Notes under the pieces: generated by a model
What the model was told of the DNA's origin: nothing
Databases searched by the model: none
What the model saw: only the letters and a program-made list of their open reading frames with translations
Source of the DNA: Anaerosolibacter carboniphilus
GTDB taxonomy: Bacteria > Bacillota > Clostridia > Peptostreptococcales > Thermotaleaceae
Length of the DNA: 64,000 nucleotides
Assembly (NCBI RefSeq): GCF_014205875.1
Contig: NZ_JACHEN010000014.1
Coordinates: 1-64,000, forward strand
Direction of reading: 5' to 3'
Translations under genes and position numbers: made by a program
Part shown: in pieces, positions 56,393 through 64,000 of the stretch
Layout of the letters: the number at the start of each line of letters is the position of its first letter
Position numbering within the stretch: position 1 is the stretch's first letter

Positions 56393-58132
56393 ATGGGATA
56401 TAGGGAGAGCTATATAGAATGGATCAACAGTGGCTATTTTGATGAGGATATAAGAAAAGAGTTGCAAGCTATAGAGGGAAACGAAAAAGAGATCGAGGAT
56501 CGCTTTTATAGAGATTTAGAGTTTGGTACGGGTGGACTTCGGGGGGTTATCGGTGCAGGAACCAATAGAATGAACAAATATACTGTTCGCAGAGCGACGC
56601 AAGGTTTTGCCCAATATCTGTTAGAGGAGGTAGGTGGAGCAAGACAGAAGGGCGTTGTGATTGCCTATGATTCTAGACACATGTCACCAGAGTTTGCTGA
56701 GGAAGCGGCTTTGGTGATGAATGGCAATGGCATCAAAGCATATCTCTTTGAAGCTCTTAGAACAACGCCAGAGTTATCCTATGCGGTTAGAGAGTTAGGC
56801 TGTGCTGGAGGGATCGTCATCACTGCCAGCCATAACCCACCAGAGTATAATGGGTACAAGGTGTATGGAGAAGATGGGGGACAAATTATACCCGATGAAG
56901 CAGAAAAGATCATTAATGAAATACAGGGAATAAAAGACTATAGCAGCGTAAACTACATAACAAAAGAAGAGGCATTATCCCAAGAACTATTGGTGATGAT
57001 CGGAGAAGAGATCGATAGAAAATATATTGATCGTGTCAAAAGCTTGGTGTTAAGAGATGAGTTGATCAAGGAAACAGGGAAAGATGTAAAAATCGTTTAT
57101 ACACCTCTGCACGGTACGGGGAATATGCCTGTAAGAAGAGTGCTAAAAGAGTTAGGATTTGAGAAGGTATGGGTTGTGCCGGAGCAAGAAAATCCTGATT
57201 CAAATTTTTCTACGGTCAAATCCCCAAATCCTGAGGAGCATCAAGCCTTTACATTGGCATTGGCATTGGCGGATCAAGTGGATGCCGATGTGATCATCGG
57301 AACAGACCCAGATTGTGATCGAGTAGGTGCTGTGGTGAGGAATAAGGATGGAGCTTATCAAATATTGACAGGAAACCAGACAGGAGCCCTACTGATCGAC
57401 TATGTCTTATCTGCTATGAAAGAGGCGGACTCGATTCCTAAAAATGGATTGGTCATCAAAACCATCGTTACCAGCGAGATGGGAGCTAAGATCGCCCAAA
57501 GCTATGGAGTGGATTCACTGGATACGTTGACAGGCTTCAAATTCATTGGAGAAAAGATCAAAGAGTTTGAGACCAGCAGAGAAAAGGAGTTTATTTTTGG
57601 CTATGAAGAAAGTTACGGCTATCTGGCAGGTACCTTTGTCCGTGACAAGGATGCTGTGATTGCGTCCATGCTGATTTGTGAGATGGCTGCTTACTATAAA
57701 TCAAAGGGAATGACGCTATATGATGCTTTGATAGGATTGTTCGAGAGGTATGGTTACTATCAAGAGGGCCTGGAGTCCATTACCTTAAAAGGAAAAGAAG
57801 GCATGGAAAAAATCGATGAAATCCTAAGCTACTTTCGATTAAATCCACTGAGCCATATGAACGATCAGAAGATTTGTATCTTAAAGGATTATGACCATGG
57901 GAAGCATGTAGATTTGCTGATCGGGGAGACATCTGATTTAACCTTGCCAAAGTCCAATGTGCTCCACTTTACCTTGGAGGATGGTTCATGGTTCTGCATC
58001 CGACCATCGGGCACAGAGCCAAAGGTGAAAATCTATTTTTCAGTAGTAGGAAATAGCTTGGATGGTGCAATACAGAAGCTAGATGAGTTGAAAAGAGAAG
58101 TCATGGGACTGATACGAGAGCTTATAGACTAG
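56393..58132 (+). CDS. pgcA: Phosphoglucomutase/phosphomannomutase
   Basis: A 579-residue alpha-D-phosphohexomutase. The phosphoserine loop is GIVITASHNPPEYNGYKVYG, the metal site DADVIIGTDPDCDRVGA, the sugar loop FGYEESYGYLAG and the phosphate site CIRPSGTEPKVKIYF. It interconverts glucose-6-P and glucose-1-P, the substrate of GalU. The nearby galU is broken, so its product must serve another route or a distant galU. Confidence 0.93.
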   Translation: MGYRESYIEWINSGYFDEDIRKELQAIEGNEKEIEDRFYRDLEFGTGGLRGVIGAGTNRMNKYTVRRATQGFAQYLLEEVGGARQKGVVIAYDSRHMSPEFAEEAALVMNGNGIKAYLFEALRTTPELSYAVRELGCAGGIVITASHNPPEYNGYKVYGEDGGQIIPDEAEKIINEIQGIKDYSSVNYITKEEALSQELLVMIGEEIDRKYIDRVKSLVLRDELIKETGKDVKIVYTPLHGTGNMPVRRVLKELGFEKVWVVPEQENPDSNFSTVKSPNPEEHQAFTLALALADQVDADVIIGTDPDCDRVGAVVRNKDGAYQILTGNQTGALLIDYVLSAMKEADSIPKNGLVIKTIVTSEMGAKIAQSYGVDSLDTLTGFKFIGEKIKEFETSREKEFIFGYEESYGYLAGTFVRDKDAVIASMLICEMAAYYKSKGMTLYDALIGLFERYGYYQEGLESITLKGKEGMEKIDEILSYFRLNPLSHMNDQKICILKDYDHGKHVDLLIGETSDLTLPKSNVLHFTLEDGSWFCIRPSGTEPKVKIYFSVVGNSLDGAIQKLDELKREVMGLIRELID

Positions 58133-58279
58133 TAATGCAGCATATATTTGTGTTTGAGAACTGAAGTCCCCTATTATGTTAGGATATTGATTTTGTTTTA
58201 ACACCAGGATGGATTTATGATATAATAAATGTACACTGAAGAAACGGCATCTGGGAATAGAAAATTTGGAGGTGCTGAA

Positions 58280-58546
58280 ATGGAACAAGAGATCAAAGAT
58301 ACTCTACATTTACTCGTCGGAATGATTGATGATGTGGGAAAAAAGGTTGACCGATTAGAAGTTCGAGTGGGGAGCTTAGAGACCCGAATGGATCGCTTTG
58401 AAGAGAGAATGGATCGGTTGGAAGAAGAAGTGCAGGATGTTAAGGAAGAACAACGAAGAATGAACGAAAAATTTGATTCAGTAATTTCCATGTGGAGTGA
58501 CCATGAAGTTTTCATCCGACAGCTAAAGAAGAAGAAAATTATATAA
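58280..58546 (+). CDS. Small coiled-coil protein
   Basis: An 88-residue, highly charged protein forming one long coiled coil with heptads (VDRLEVRVGSLETRMDRFEE, RMDRLEEEVQDVKEEQRRMN). It is similar in style to the relic at 55.8 kb and to many clostridial proteins of unknown function. ATG 58280 follows GGAGGTG; an in-frame start at 58229 is less likely. TATAAT at 58221 is a possible -10. Confidence 0.75.
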   Translation: MEQEIKDTLHLLVGMIDDVGKKVDRLEVRVGSLETRMDRFEERMDRLEEEVQDVKEEQRRMNEKFDSVISMWSDHEVFIRQLKKKKII

Positions 58547-58562
58547 ACCGAATAACAAGGAA

Positions 58563-58608
58563 AAATAAGACAACGGGAAAACTTTATGAATACCTCGTTG
58601 TTTTATTG
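58563..58608 (+). terminator. Terminator after the coiled-coil gene
   Basis: AATAAGACAACG pairs with CGTTGTTTTATT (one G-T), with a 20-base loop, ending in T-rich sequence. Confidence 0.65.
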
Positions 58609-58675
58609 TTTTCATAGTAATATAATATTGAGTGACTTGGTAAGACTGTAGACACCAGCAAAAAAGGAGAAGGAA

Positions 58676-59845
58676 ATGAAAGATAGAAAATTCGAAGTAA
58701 TCAAAGGGAAAAAAGGAGCCGACTACGAGTTAACCCATAGGTTTATTGAGGCATATGCCACCAATACAAGACTCATGGGCGTCGTTGGACTTATTATAAA
58801 ATGGGAAACAGAGCTAGGAGAGACATTTCACCAATTCTTCCATCTAGATGCTGAGGAATTTGGTTTAGATGATTACATCAGTATCCTATCTGGATCAGAA
58901 GAAAGCGTCGAAATGACTGCTGCGAACATGATGGGAGGACTGGGTGGAAAAACAGTAGCACTTAGAGAAAAGGAAGCCGTGTATCTGATTCAGCAATTTA
59001 TTGAAAAAAGTAAACAATTCAATGAAGAGTTGCCAGAACCCATCCATGAATATGAGTATGCTATGGACGCAAAGCCTCAGCTGGATGAAGTGGAAATTAC
59101 TGATTTATGGGATAAAATCTGTGAGCCAGTGATTTCACCGATTCAATTGGTCAACTATTTTGTTATGCGAGCTGCGGCCTTTGACGAAGAAGGCATGAGG
59201 TTTTTAAGTGAGGGACAAGGAATTTCCTATAAAATCGTGAAAAAACCTGCTACCCTGTTAAAGAATATCATTGAGCCAGTCGATGGACAAAACCAAAGCG
59301 CTTACATGGCAGAATCTCTTATTGATCTGGAACAGGGTTATAAGATGGTTGTGTCAGAAATCAAAACAGAGGAAACGGAGAAGGGCTGGCGGGTAAAGGC
59401 CGCTGAAGTGAAAACCTCCATGAACATTACAGGGATGGAGGCTGCCTTTAGCTTGAGCAAGGACGAATACATCACTGTATACCATGTAAAAAACTTCAGA
59501 GAGTTTATGCGAAAAATAGACAAAGAAAAACCCCATGCCATGAAGCATGGCTATGAAGTAGGGATCTTATATACAGAATTCAATCCCACCAACGAGCACG
59601 TGAAAAATACCAGCTACTATCTCAATGATGATATATATGGTGTATATTATATCACTGAGAGCAGTCAACTATTGGTGTGTGCTTATAGTCAAAAGCAGAT
59701 TAGGGAGTTGGAAAAGTATTTTGGCAGTTCTAGCTACGAAGGCATCCTTGAATTGGAAGAAAAATTTCACTTAGATCGTTCTGTGCTCTATGAGTTTGTC
59801 CACAGCGGCTTCGATAGCTTCTATGAATTTTTAGAAGAAGACTAA
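58676..59845 (+). CDS. DUF4317 family protein
   Basis: A 389-residue cytosolic protein. Length, the lack of membrane helices and the pattern around FHQFFHLDAEEFGLDDYISI and EYEYAMDAKPQLDEVEITDL agree with DUF4317, a Firmicutes family of unknown function. The middle part (about 150-200) mentions no catalytic motif I recognise. ATG follows AAAGGAGAAGG. It appears monocistronic. Confidence 0.7.
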   Translation: MKDRKFEVIKGKKGADYELTHRFIEAYATNTRLMGVVGLIIKWETELGETFHQFFHLDAEEFGLDDYISILSGSEESVEMTAANMMGGLGGKTVALREKEAVYLIQQFIEKSKQFNEELPEPIHEYEYAMDAKPQLDEVEITDLWDKICEPVISPIQLVNYFVMRAAAFDEEGMRFLSEGQGISYKIVKKPATLLKNIIEPVDGQNQSAYMAESLIDLEQGYKMVVSEIKTEETEKGWRVKAAEVKTSMNITGMEAAFSLSKDEYITVYHVKNFREFMRKIDKEKPHAMKHGYEVGILYTEFNPTNEHVKNTSYYLNDDIYGVYYITESSQLLVCAYSQKQIRELEKYFGSSSYEGILELEEKFHLDRSVLYEFVHSGFDSFYEFLEED

Positions 59846-59989
59846 ACTATAATTCAAGGCTTTTTGTATCGTAGGATATTCCCTAGGAGAAGTATGAATC
59901 CATTGGATGTAGTCAAAGATAACAATTATGAGCAACAACAGGATAACGAGCAGAAAATGTAATATCTATATGCAGAAGGTGGAAATTTC

Positions 59990-60457
59990 ATGAAAAAGAT
60001 TGTGGCGTGGGTCTTGGTGATTTTGTGGTGTGGTGTGATCTTCTATTTCTCAGCAGAGGATCGGATTGTATCCCATGATAGAAGTTCTAAGATCAAAGAA
60101 ACGGTGGAGAAGGTTATTGTAAAAGTAGTAAAAGAGAACGGAATAGATCGTAACATACGGGTGCGGCTGGAATACTATATCAGAAAGACAGGGCATCTGC
60201 TGGAGTACTTTATCCTGGCTGTATTGGTGTTCAATGCCCTGTGGGTGAGCGGGATAAAGGGATTGAAGCTGTACTCGGTAACCTTTTATATGTCCTTGGT
60301 ATATGCCAGCCTCGATGAATTTCATCAATCCTTTGTACCAGGGCGAGGGCCCCAGGTGTCGGATGTCCTGTTAGATGGTGTGGGCGTGGCGATGGGCATT
60401 CTATTGTCTGCGATGCTGCGAAGGTATAGAGGACATCATATAAAGATGAGATCATAA
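59990..60457 (+). CDS. VanZ-like family membrane protein
   Basis: A 155-residue protein with about four membrane helices. VLVILWCGVIFYFSAEDR at the start, RKTGHLLEYFILAVLVFNAL and SLDEFHQSFVPGRGPQVSDV are the VanZ signature. VanZ of enterococci gives low teicoplanin resistance, but most family members have unknown roles in the envelope. A terminator-like hairpin follows. Confidence 0.88.
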   Translation: MKKIVAWVLVILWCGVIFYFSAEDRIVSHDRSSKIKETVEKVIVKVVKENGIDRNIRVRLEYYIRKTGHLLEYFILAVLVFNALWVSGIKGLKLYSVTFYMSLVYASLDEFHQSFVPGRGPQVSDVLLDGVGVAMGILLSAMLRRYRGHHIKMRS

Positions 60458-60493
60458 GATGGAAGTAAAGCAATGAAAAATGAAAGAAGAGAG

Positions 60494-60530
60494 AAATTGC
60501 CCGTGTAGATAAAGATACGGGCAATTTTGC
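60494..60530 (+). terminator. Terminator after the vanZ-like gene
   Basis: AAATTGCCCGT (60494-60504) pairs with ACGGGCAATTT (60517-60527) around a 12-base loop, then TGC and more T. Confidence 0.7.
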
Positions 60531-60686
60531 ATTTCACGGCTCCTATAAGTAAGCTTGTATAAATATAAATATGAAAATGGCAGGAAAATTATCATCAGAA
60601 ATGGAAAAAGGATATACAAATAAACGATGATGTGATGGAAGGAATTAGGCTAGCGGCGGTAATAAGGAGAGGGGGATCCAGCAGAG

Positions 60687-62090
60687 ATGGCCACAAAAAA
60701 AGATGATATGATCAAAAAAATGGAATATATCGATGGAATTACTATTATTGATACGTCAGGAACCATATTGTTTTCTGTGAAATTTAATCCTACTTTTCAT
60801 CCTGAGGTTTTTGATAATAATATCCTAGGAAAAAAATTAACAGAGGTGTTTACGAACATCAATGAAGATACCAGTACATTGATCAAATCGATGAAATTAG
60901 GCATTCCAATCTATAAAAAAAGACAGCCCATCGTATCTGGTACCAATGACGAGATCTATACAACCAATGTATCGGTTCCCATCAAGACCAATGGTCGTAT
61001 TATAGGGGCGATAGAACTTTCCAAGGACATAACGAGCAACAGGATAGAAAGCAATGAAATTATCGAGATGAACTTCGACAAGTTCGACTATCAGTTGTTT
61101 AGAGATCATCTGGGGCCAGATCGGGCCAGATATACTTTAGAAGATATTATTTCTGATGATGGTAAAGTCAAGGAGATAAAGGCTTTTATTCCTAAGATTG
61201 CCAATAGTGCATCGCCGGTGTTTATCTATGGGGAAACAGGTACAGGCAAGGAACTATTTGCCCACGCCATACATAACGCTGGAGGTAAAAAGGGAGGGCC
61301 ATTTATCACGCAAAACTGTGCAGCAATCCCGGAAAATTTGCTGGAGAGTATCTTATTTGGAACAACAAAGGGTAGCTTTACCGGTGCTTTTGATAATGCA
61401 GGCCTGTTTGAAATTGCCGAGGGAGGCAGTATATTTTTGGATGAAATCAACTCCATGCCCATCAGCTTGCAGTCTAAGCTATTGCGGGTCCTACAGGATG
61501 GCTTTGTAAGAAGACTAGGAGATAAAAAGGAGCGCAAAATCAATACCCGGGTAATTGTGGCAGCCAATATGAATCCAAAAGAATGTGTGCGGAAGGGGCT
61601 GCTGCGGCAGGATATATATTACAGACTTTGCGCCCTCACCATATATGTTCCACCTCTTCGTGAAAGGATTGGCGACATTCCTATCTTGTTGAATTTTTTG
61701 ATGAACAAATACAATAGGCTGCTGGATAAAAAGATTAAGGGGGTCTCCAAGGCGGTATATGACCTGATTACCCGATATAGTTGGCCAGGGAATGTGAGGG
61801 AGCTAGAGCATCTTATTGAGTATGCCATCAACAAATTAGACCAGGAAGAAGATATCATCGATATTCATCATATCACAGAGAAAATAAATGAGATGATGGG
61901 AATTGAAGACATAGAAAGCAGTGAAGAGGTAGTCCCTTTAAAAGATGTCATTGCATCCATCGAAAGGACCATGATTGGGCAAGCCGTAAGAAAAACGGCA
62001 GGGAATGTATCCAAAGCAGCTGATTTGCTCCAAATACCCAGACAAACTTTACAGAAAAAAATGAATAAGTATAACTTGTCCACGAAATAA
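60687..62090 (+). CDS. Sigma-54-dependent transcriptional activator
   Basis: A 467-residue activator: PAS-like sensor domain (about 10-120), AAA+ domain (about 150-385) and Fis-type helix-turn-helix at the end (NVSKAADLLQIPRQTLQKKM). GETGTGKELFAHAIH is Walker A, GGSIFLDEINSM Walker B, and GSFTGAF the sigma-54 contact loop, with Ser for the usual Ala. RocR-type domain order suggests control of amino acid catabolism. A sigma-54 promoter with upstream repeats lies just after it, so the downstream pair of genes is the likely target. Confidence 0.93.
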   Translation: MATKKDDMIKKMEYIDGITIIDTSGTILFSVKFNPTFHPEVFDNNILGKKLTEVFTNINEDTSTLIKSMKLGIPIYKKRQPIVSGTNDEIYTTNVSVPIKTNGRIIGAIELSKDITSNRIESNEIIEMNFDKFDYQLFRDHLGPDRARYTLEDIISDDGKVKEIKAFIPKIANSASPVFIYGETGTGKELFAHAIHNAGGKKGGPFITQNCAAIPENLLESILFGTTKGSFTGAFDNAGLFEIAEGGSIFLDEINSMPISLQSKLLRVLQDGFVRRLGDKKERKINTRVIVAANMNPKECVRKGLLRQDIYYRLCALTIYVPPLRERIGDIPILLNFLMNKYNRLLDKKIKGVSKAVYDLITRYSWPGNVRELEHLIEYAINKLDQEEDIIDIHHITEKINEMMGIEDIESSEEVVPLKDVIASIERTMIGQAVRKTAGNVSKAADLLQIPRQTLQKKMNKYNLSTK

Positions 62091-62132
62091 TGCTCTAAAT
62101 ATAACAAAAACTGCTCTAAATATAACAAAAAA
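62091..62132 (+). promoter_or_regulatory. Tandem upstream activating sites
   Basis: TGCTCTAAATATAACAAAAA occurs twice, at 62091 and 62112. The 21-base period is two helix turns, placing both on one face of the DNA about 160-200 bases before the sigma-54 promoter. They are likely binding sites of the adjacent activator. The bases between here and the promoter show nothing else. Confidence 0.65.
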
Positions 62133-62290
62133 GTTGGTAAGGTATGAATTATTGCCAGCTTTTTTACATTTTGGATAAGTATAAAGGCAACAACGGAGAG
62201 AGAATGATTGTTAAATAATAGATAATTCGGAAAAATCAACGTCTTGGTAAAAAGAAGTTTTTTAAAGAATCAAAAACTTAAAAATCAATG

Positions 62291-62306
62291 TGGCATGATA
62301 ATTGCA
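62291..62306 (+). promoter_or_regulatory. Sigma-54 (-24/-12) promoter
   Basis: TGGCATGATAATTGCA matches the consensus TGGCAY-N5-TTGCW exactly at its invariant GG and GC, with correct spacing. Transcription would start near 62317, about 95 bases before the downstream gene. Confidence 0.88.
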
Positions 62307-62412
62307 CTTAAAGTACCTTAGTTGTATCTGATTAGATACCCATTCTGCAGAAATGGTATTGGAAACAGTGTTGCAAATATGACATGTATATGAAGATAAG
62401 GGGGAAATAGCA

Positions 62413-63561
62413 GTGATTCTTGGAGTATTAAAAGATATCAAACCAGGTGAATCCAGGGTAATTATGACGCCGATTGAGGCAGCAGAGCTATGTGCCAACG
62501 GGCACAAGGTTTTTATACAAAGTCAGGCAGGAGCATTGGCTGGTTTTGAAGATGAAGAATATGTGATGGCAGGAGCAGAGGTAAAAGGAACTATGGAGGA
62601 AATCTATGCAGCCAGTGACATGGTGGCGAAGGTGAAGGAGATCACCCCTCAGGAGTATGGATTGATGCGGGAGGGGCAGATTATATTTACCTGTATCCAC
62701 CCAGCTGCCAACCGTGAAGAGGTAGATGCGCTGCTGGAGAAGAAAGTCATTGCTTTTACAGCAGAGGATACCCATCGCTATGGTTCACCCAACTGTGAGG
62801 TGGCAGGAAAGCTGGGGGCACTCATGGGGGTATACCAGTTGTTAAGTATCCATGGGGGAAGTGGTAAGTTAATCTGTGGAATAGGAGGTGCACCGGCAGC
62901 AAATGTGATTATTTTAGGTGCGGGCATTGTGGGGAAAGGTGCCACAGAAGTATTATGCGCCTTAGGAGCAAACATCACCTTGATGGATGTAAATGTTGGT
63001 GTCTTGAGGAGCGTCCAACAAATATTTCCTAAGAACGTTCAAACGACGTTTTCCAATCAGGAAAATATTAAAAAATTGTTGCCCAAAACAGACTTGATCG
63101 TAAACTGTGTCAAATGGCCCAAGCATCGAAAGGATCATCTGGTAACAAAGGAAATGCTTAAGCTGATGAGAAAAGGTTCTGTGATTGTAGATATCAGTGC
63201 GGATGTAGGGGGCGCCATCGAAACCTATCGTCCAACTACCCACGAAAATCCAACCTATGTGGTGGACGGCATTGTACATTATGGTGTGGACAATATACCA
63301 GGAGCAGTACCCCATACAACCTCTGTGGCCTATGCAGCGACTGTATTGCCCCATTTTCGATCTATATTGAACGATGGTGTCAAGGAAGCCTGTCGTAAGG
63401 ACGGTTACCTGAGAAGGAGCCTAACAGCCTATAAAGGAGTCTTGACCCACGAAGAGACCAGTTTGATTCAGAAAAGAGAATGGGTAAGGCCTGAGGAAGT
63501 ATTGGGATTGAGAGATTATAAGGATATGGACATAGCTCCTAAGGCTGTAATTACTGCTTAG
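62413..63561 (+). CDS. Alanine dehydrogenase-like protein
   Basis: A 382-residue member of the alanine dehydrogenase/PNT family, which oxidises alanine to pyruvate and ammonia with NAD. ILGVLKDIKPGESRVIMTPI has the substrate Arg, MVAKVKEITP the Lys, NVIILGAGIVGKGATEVL the NAD fold, and DNIPGAVPHTTS the catalytic Asp. LHLAA of classic Ald is IHPAA here and the C terminus is about 15-20 residues longer, so a related amino acid may be the substrate. GTG 62413 follows AAGGGGGA. It lies under a sigma-54 promoter. Confidence 0.82.
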   Translation: MILGVLKDIKPGESRVIMTPIEAAELCANGHKVFIQSQAGALAGFEDEEYVMAGAEVKGTMEEIYAASDMVAKVKEITPQEYGLMREGQIIFTCIHPAANREEVDALLEKKVIAFTAEDTHRYGSPNCEVAGKLGALMGVYQLLSIHGGSGKLICGIGGAPAANVIILGAGIVGKGATEVLCALGANITLMDVNVGVLRSVQQIFPKNVQTTFSNQENIKKLLPKTDLIVNCVKWPKHRKDHLVTKEMLKLMRKGSVIVDISADVGGAIETYRPTTHENPTYVVDGIVHYGVDNIPGAVPHTTSVAYAATVLPHFRSILNDGVKEACRKDGYLRRSLTAYKGVLTHEETSLIQKREWVRPEEVLGLRDYKDMDIAPKAVITA

Positions 63562-63602
63562 GGTGAAGATTCATAAAGAAATAAGTGAAAAGGGGGAGCA
63601 TT

Positions 63603-64000
63603 ATGGACGCAACTGCAACATTAGGCTTTATTTCTATTATACCAGCAGCGATAGCCATCCTATTGGCATTCAAAACTAGAAACACTGTATTTTCCTTGGC
63701 ATTAGCATGTTTTATTGGTATTTTACTCTCTGGAAAAGGATTGATGGGCTTTCCAACACTGCTAAAGACTTCTTTAGGGACCACTAGCTTTTCTTGGATT
63801 TTCTTATTGGAGTTGTTTATTGGTATTTTGATTGCCTTCTTCCAAAGAACCGGTGCGATTCAAGGGTTTACAAAAATCATGGAGGAAAAGAAATTAAGTA
63901 GAGTAAAGGTTCAGCTGGTTGCTTGGGTCATGGGGATGTTTGTTTTCTTTAGTGATTATTTTAGCCCCTTGTTTGTAGGGTCTACCATGAGAAGCCTATC
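63603..64000 (+). CDS. NhaC-family Na+/H+ antiporter, N-terminal part
   Basis: The frame runs off the window after 132 codons. Three or four membrane helices are visible (FISIIPAAIAILLAFKTRN, SLALACFIGILLSGKGLMG, FSWIFLLELFIGILIAFFQR), and MGMFVFFSDYFSPLFVGSTM is typical of NhaC/MleN-type exchangers. Some members swap Na+ for an organic acid or amino acid. ATG follows AGGGGGAG, 41 bases after the dehydrogenase gene, so it may import that enzyme's substrate using the Na+ gradient. Confidence 0.82.
   Translation, partial: MDATATLGFISIIPAAIAILLAFKTRNTVFSLALACFIGILLSGKGLMGFPTLLKTSLGTTSFSWIFLLELFIGILIAFFQRTGAIQGFTKIMEEKKLSRVKVQLVAWVMGMFVFFSDYFSPLFVGSTMRSL

Overview
The window looks like the chromosome of a low-GC, endospore-forming, flagellated anaerobe of the class Clostridia. 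An Alkaliphilus/Natronincola-type amino-acid fermenter is my best guess; no rRNA or other taxonomic marker is present to confirm it. Evidence: sporulation genes (spoIID, a spoIIQ-type M23 gene, spoIIID), SigE-, SigF- and SigD-like promoters, strong Shine-Dalgarno sites, c-di-GMP-I riboswitches, a class D-like sortase, and an ATP synthase whose rotor subunits carry the Na+-binding residues known from Acetobacterium and Ilyobacter.

Layout. 1-3.5 kb: a multi-hairpin sequence that looks like a structured RNA, then comEB, tagO and wecB/mnaA. 3.5-9.2 kb: repeats, a small GIY-YIG nuclease gene, and a catabolic set (DUF3870, class III aminotransferase, beta-keto acid cleavage enzyme, two CoA-transferase subunits) lying where Bacillus-type genomes run from mnaA straight into atp. 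9.3-17.5 kb: atpZ-I-B-E1-E2-F-H-A-G-D-C, with a duplicated four-helix c subunit beside a normal one. 17.5-21.5 kb: two c-di-GMP riboswitches controlling a cell-wall surface protein with its sortase and a secreted transglutaminase-like protein. 21.6-32.9 kb: an old Firmicutes core (yueI, ywmB, murA, spoIID, spoIIQ, spoIIID, mreB/mbl, flhO, flhP, flgJ-like, fabZ) in nearly Bacillus subtilis order; spoIIID is flipped. 33.1-58.1 kb: a surface-glycan locus. It holds a chain-length regulator, two polymerase/ligase proteins, the bacillosamine set PglE-C-D plus a distant PglF, a WbpA-B-D-E-type diamino-uronic acid set, glycosyltransferases, an asparagine-synthase-like amidotransferase, a MurJ-family flippase and phosphoglucomutase. 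It also contains a decayed glycosyltransferase and a galU region wrecked around IS3 and IS21 remnants. 58.2-64 kb: a coiled-coil protein, DUF4317, VanZ-like, and a sigma-54 activator next to a sigma-54 promoter that drives an alanine-dehydrogenase-like gene and an NhaC-type antiporter cut by the window end.

The intergenic spaces carry three families of dispersed repeats: palindromes built on GTCATTCTGAGCG...GAAGAATCT, inverted arms of GTTAGTAGTTAG-like repeats, and short GTAGGG-type perfect hairpins. The first family brackets the GIY-YIG gene and the second encloses a four-helix-bundle (23S rRNA IVP family) gene, suggesting small gene cassettes that travel with repeats. No tRNA, rRNA or CRISPR array was seen.
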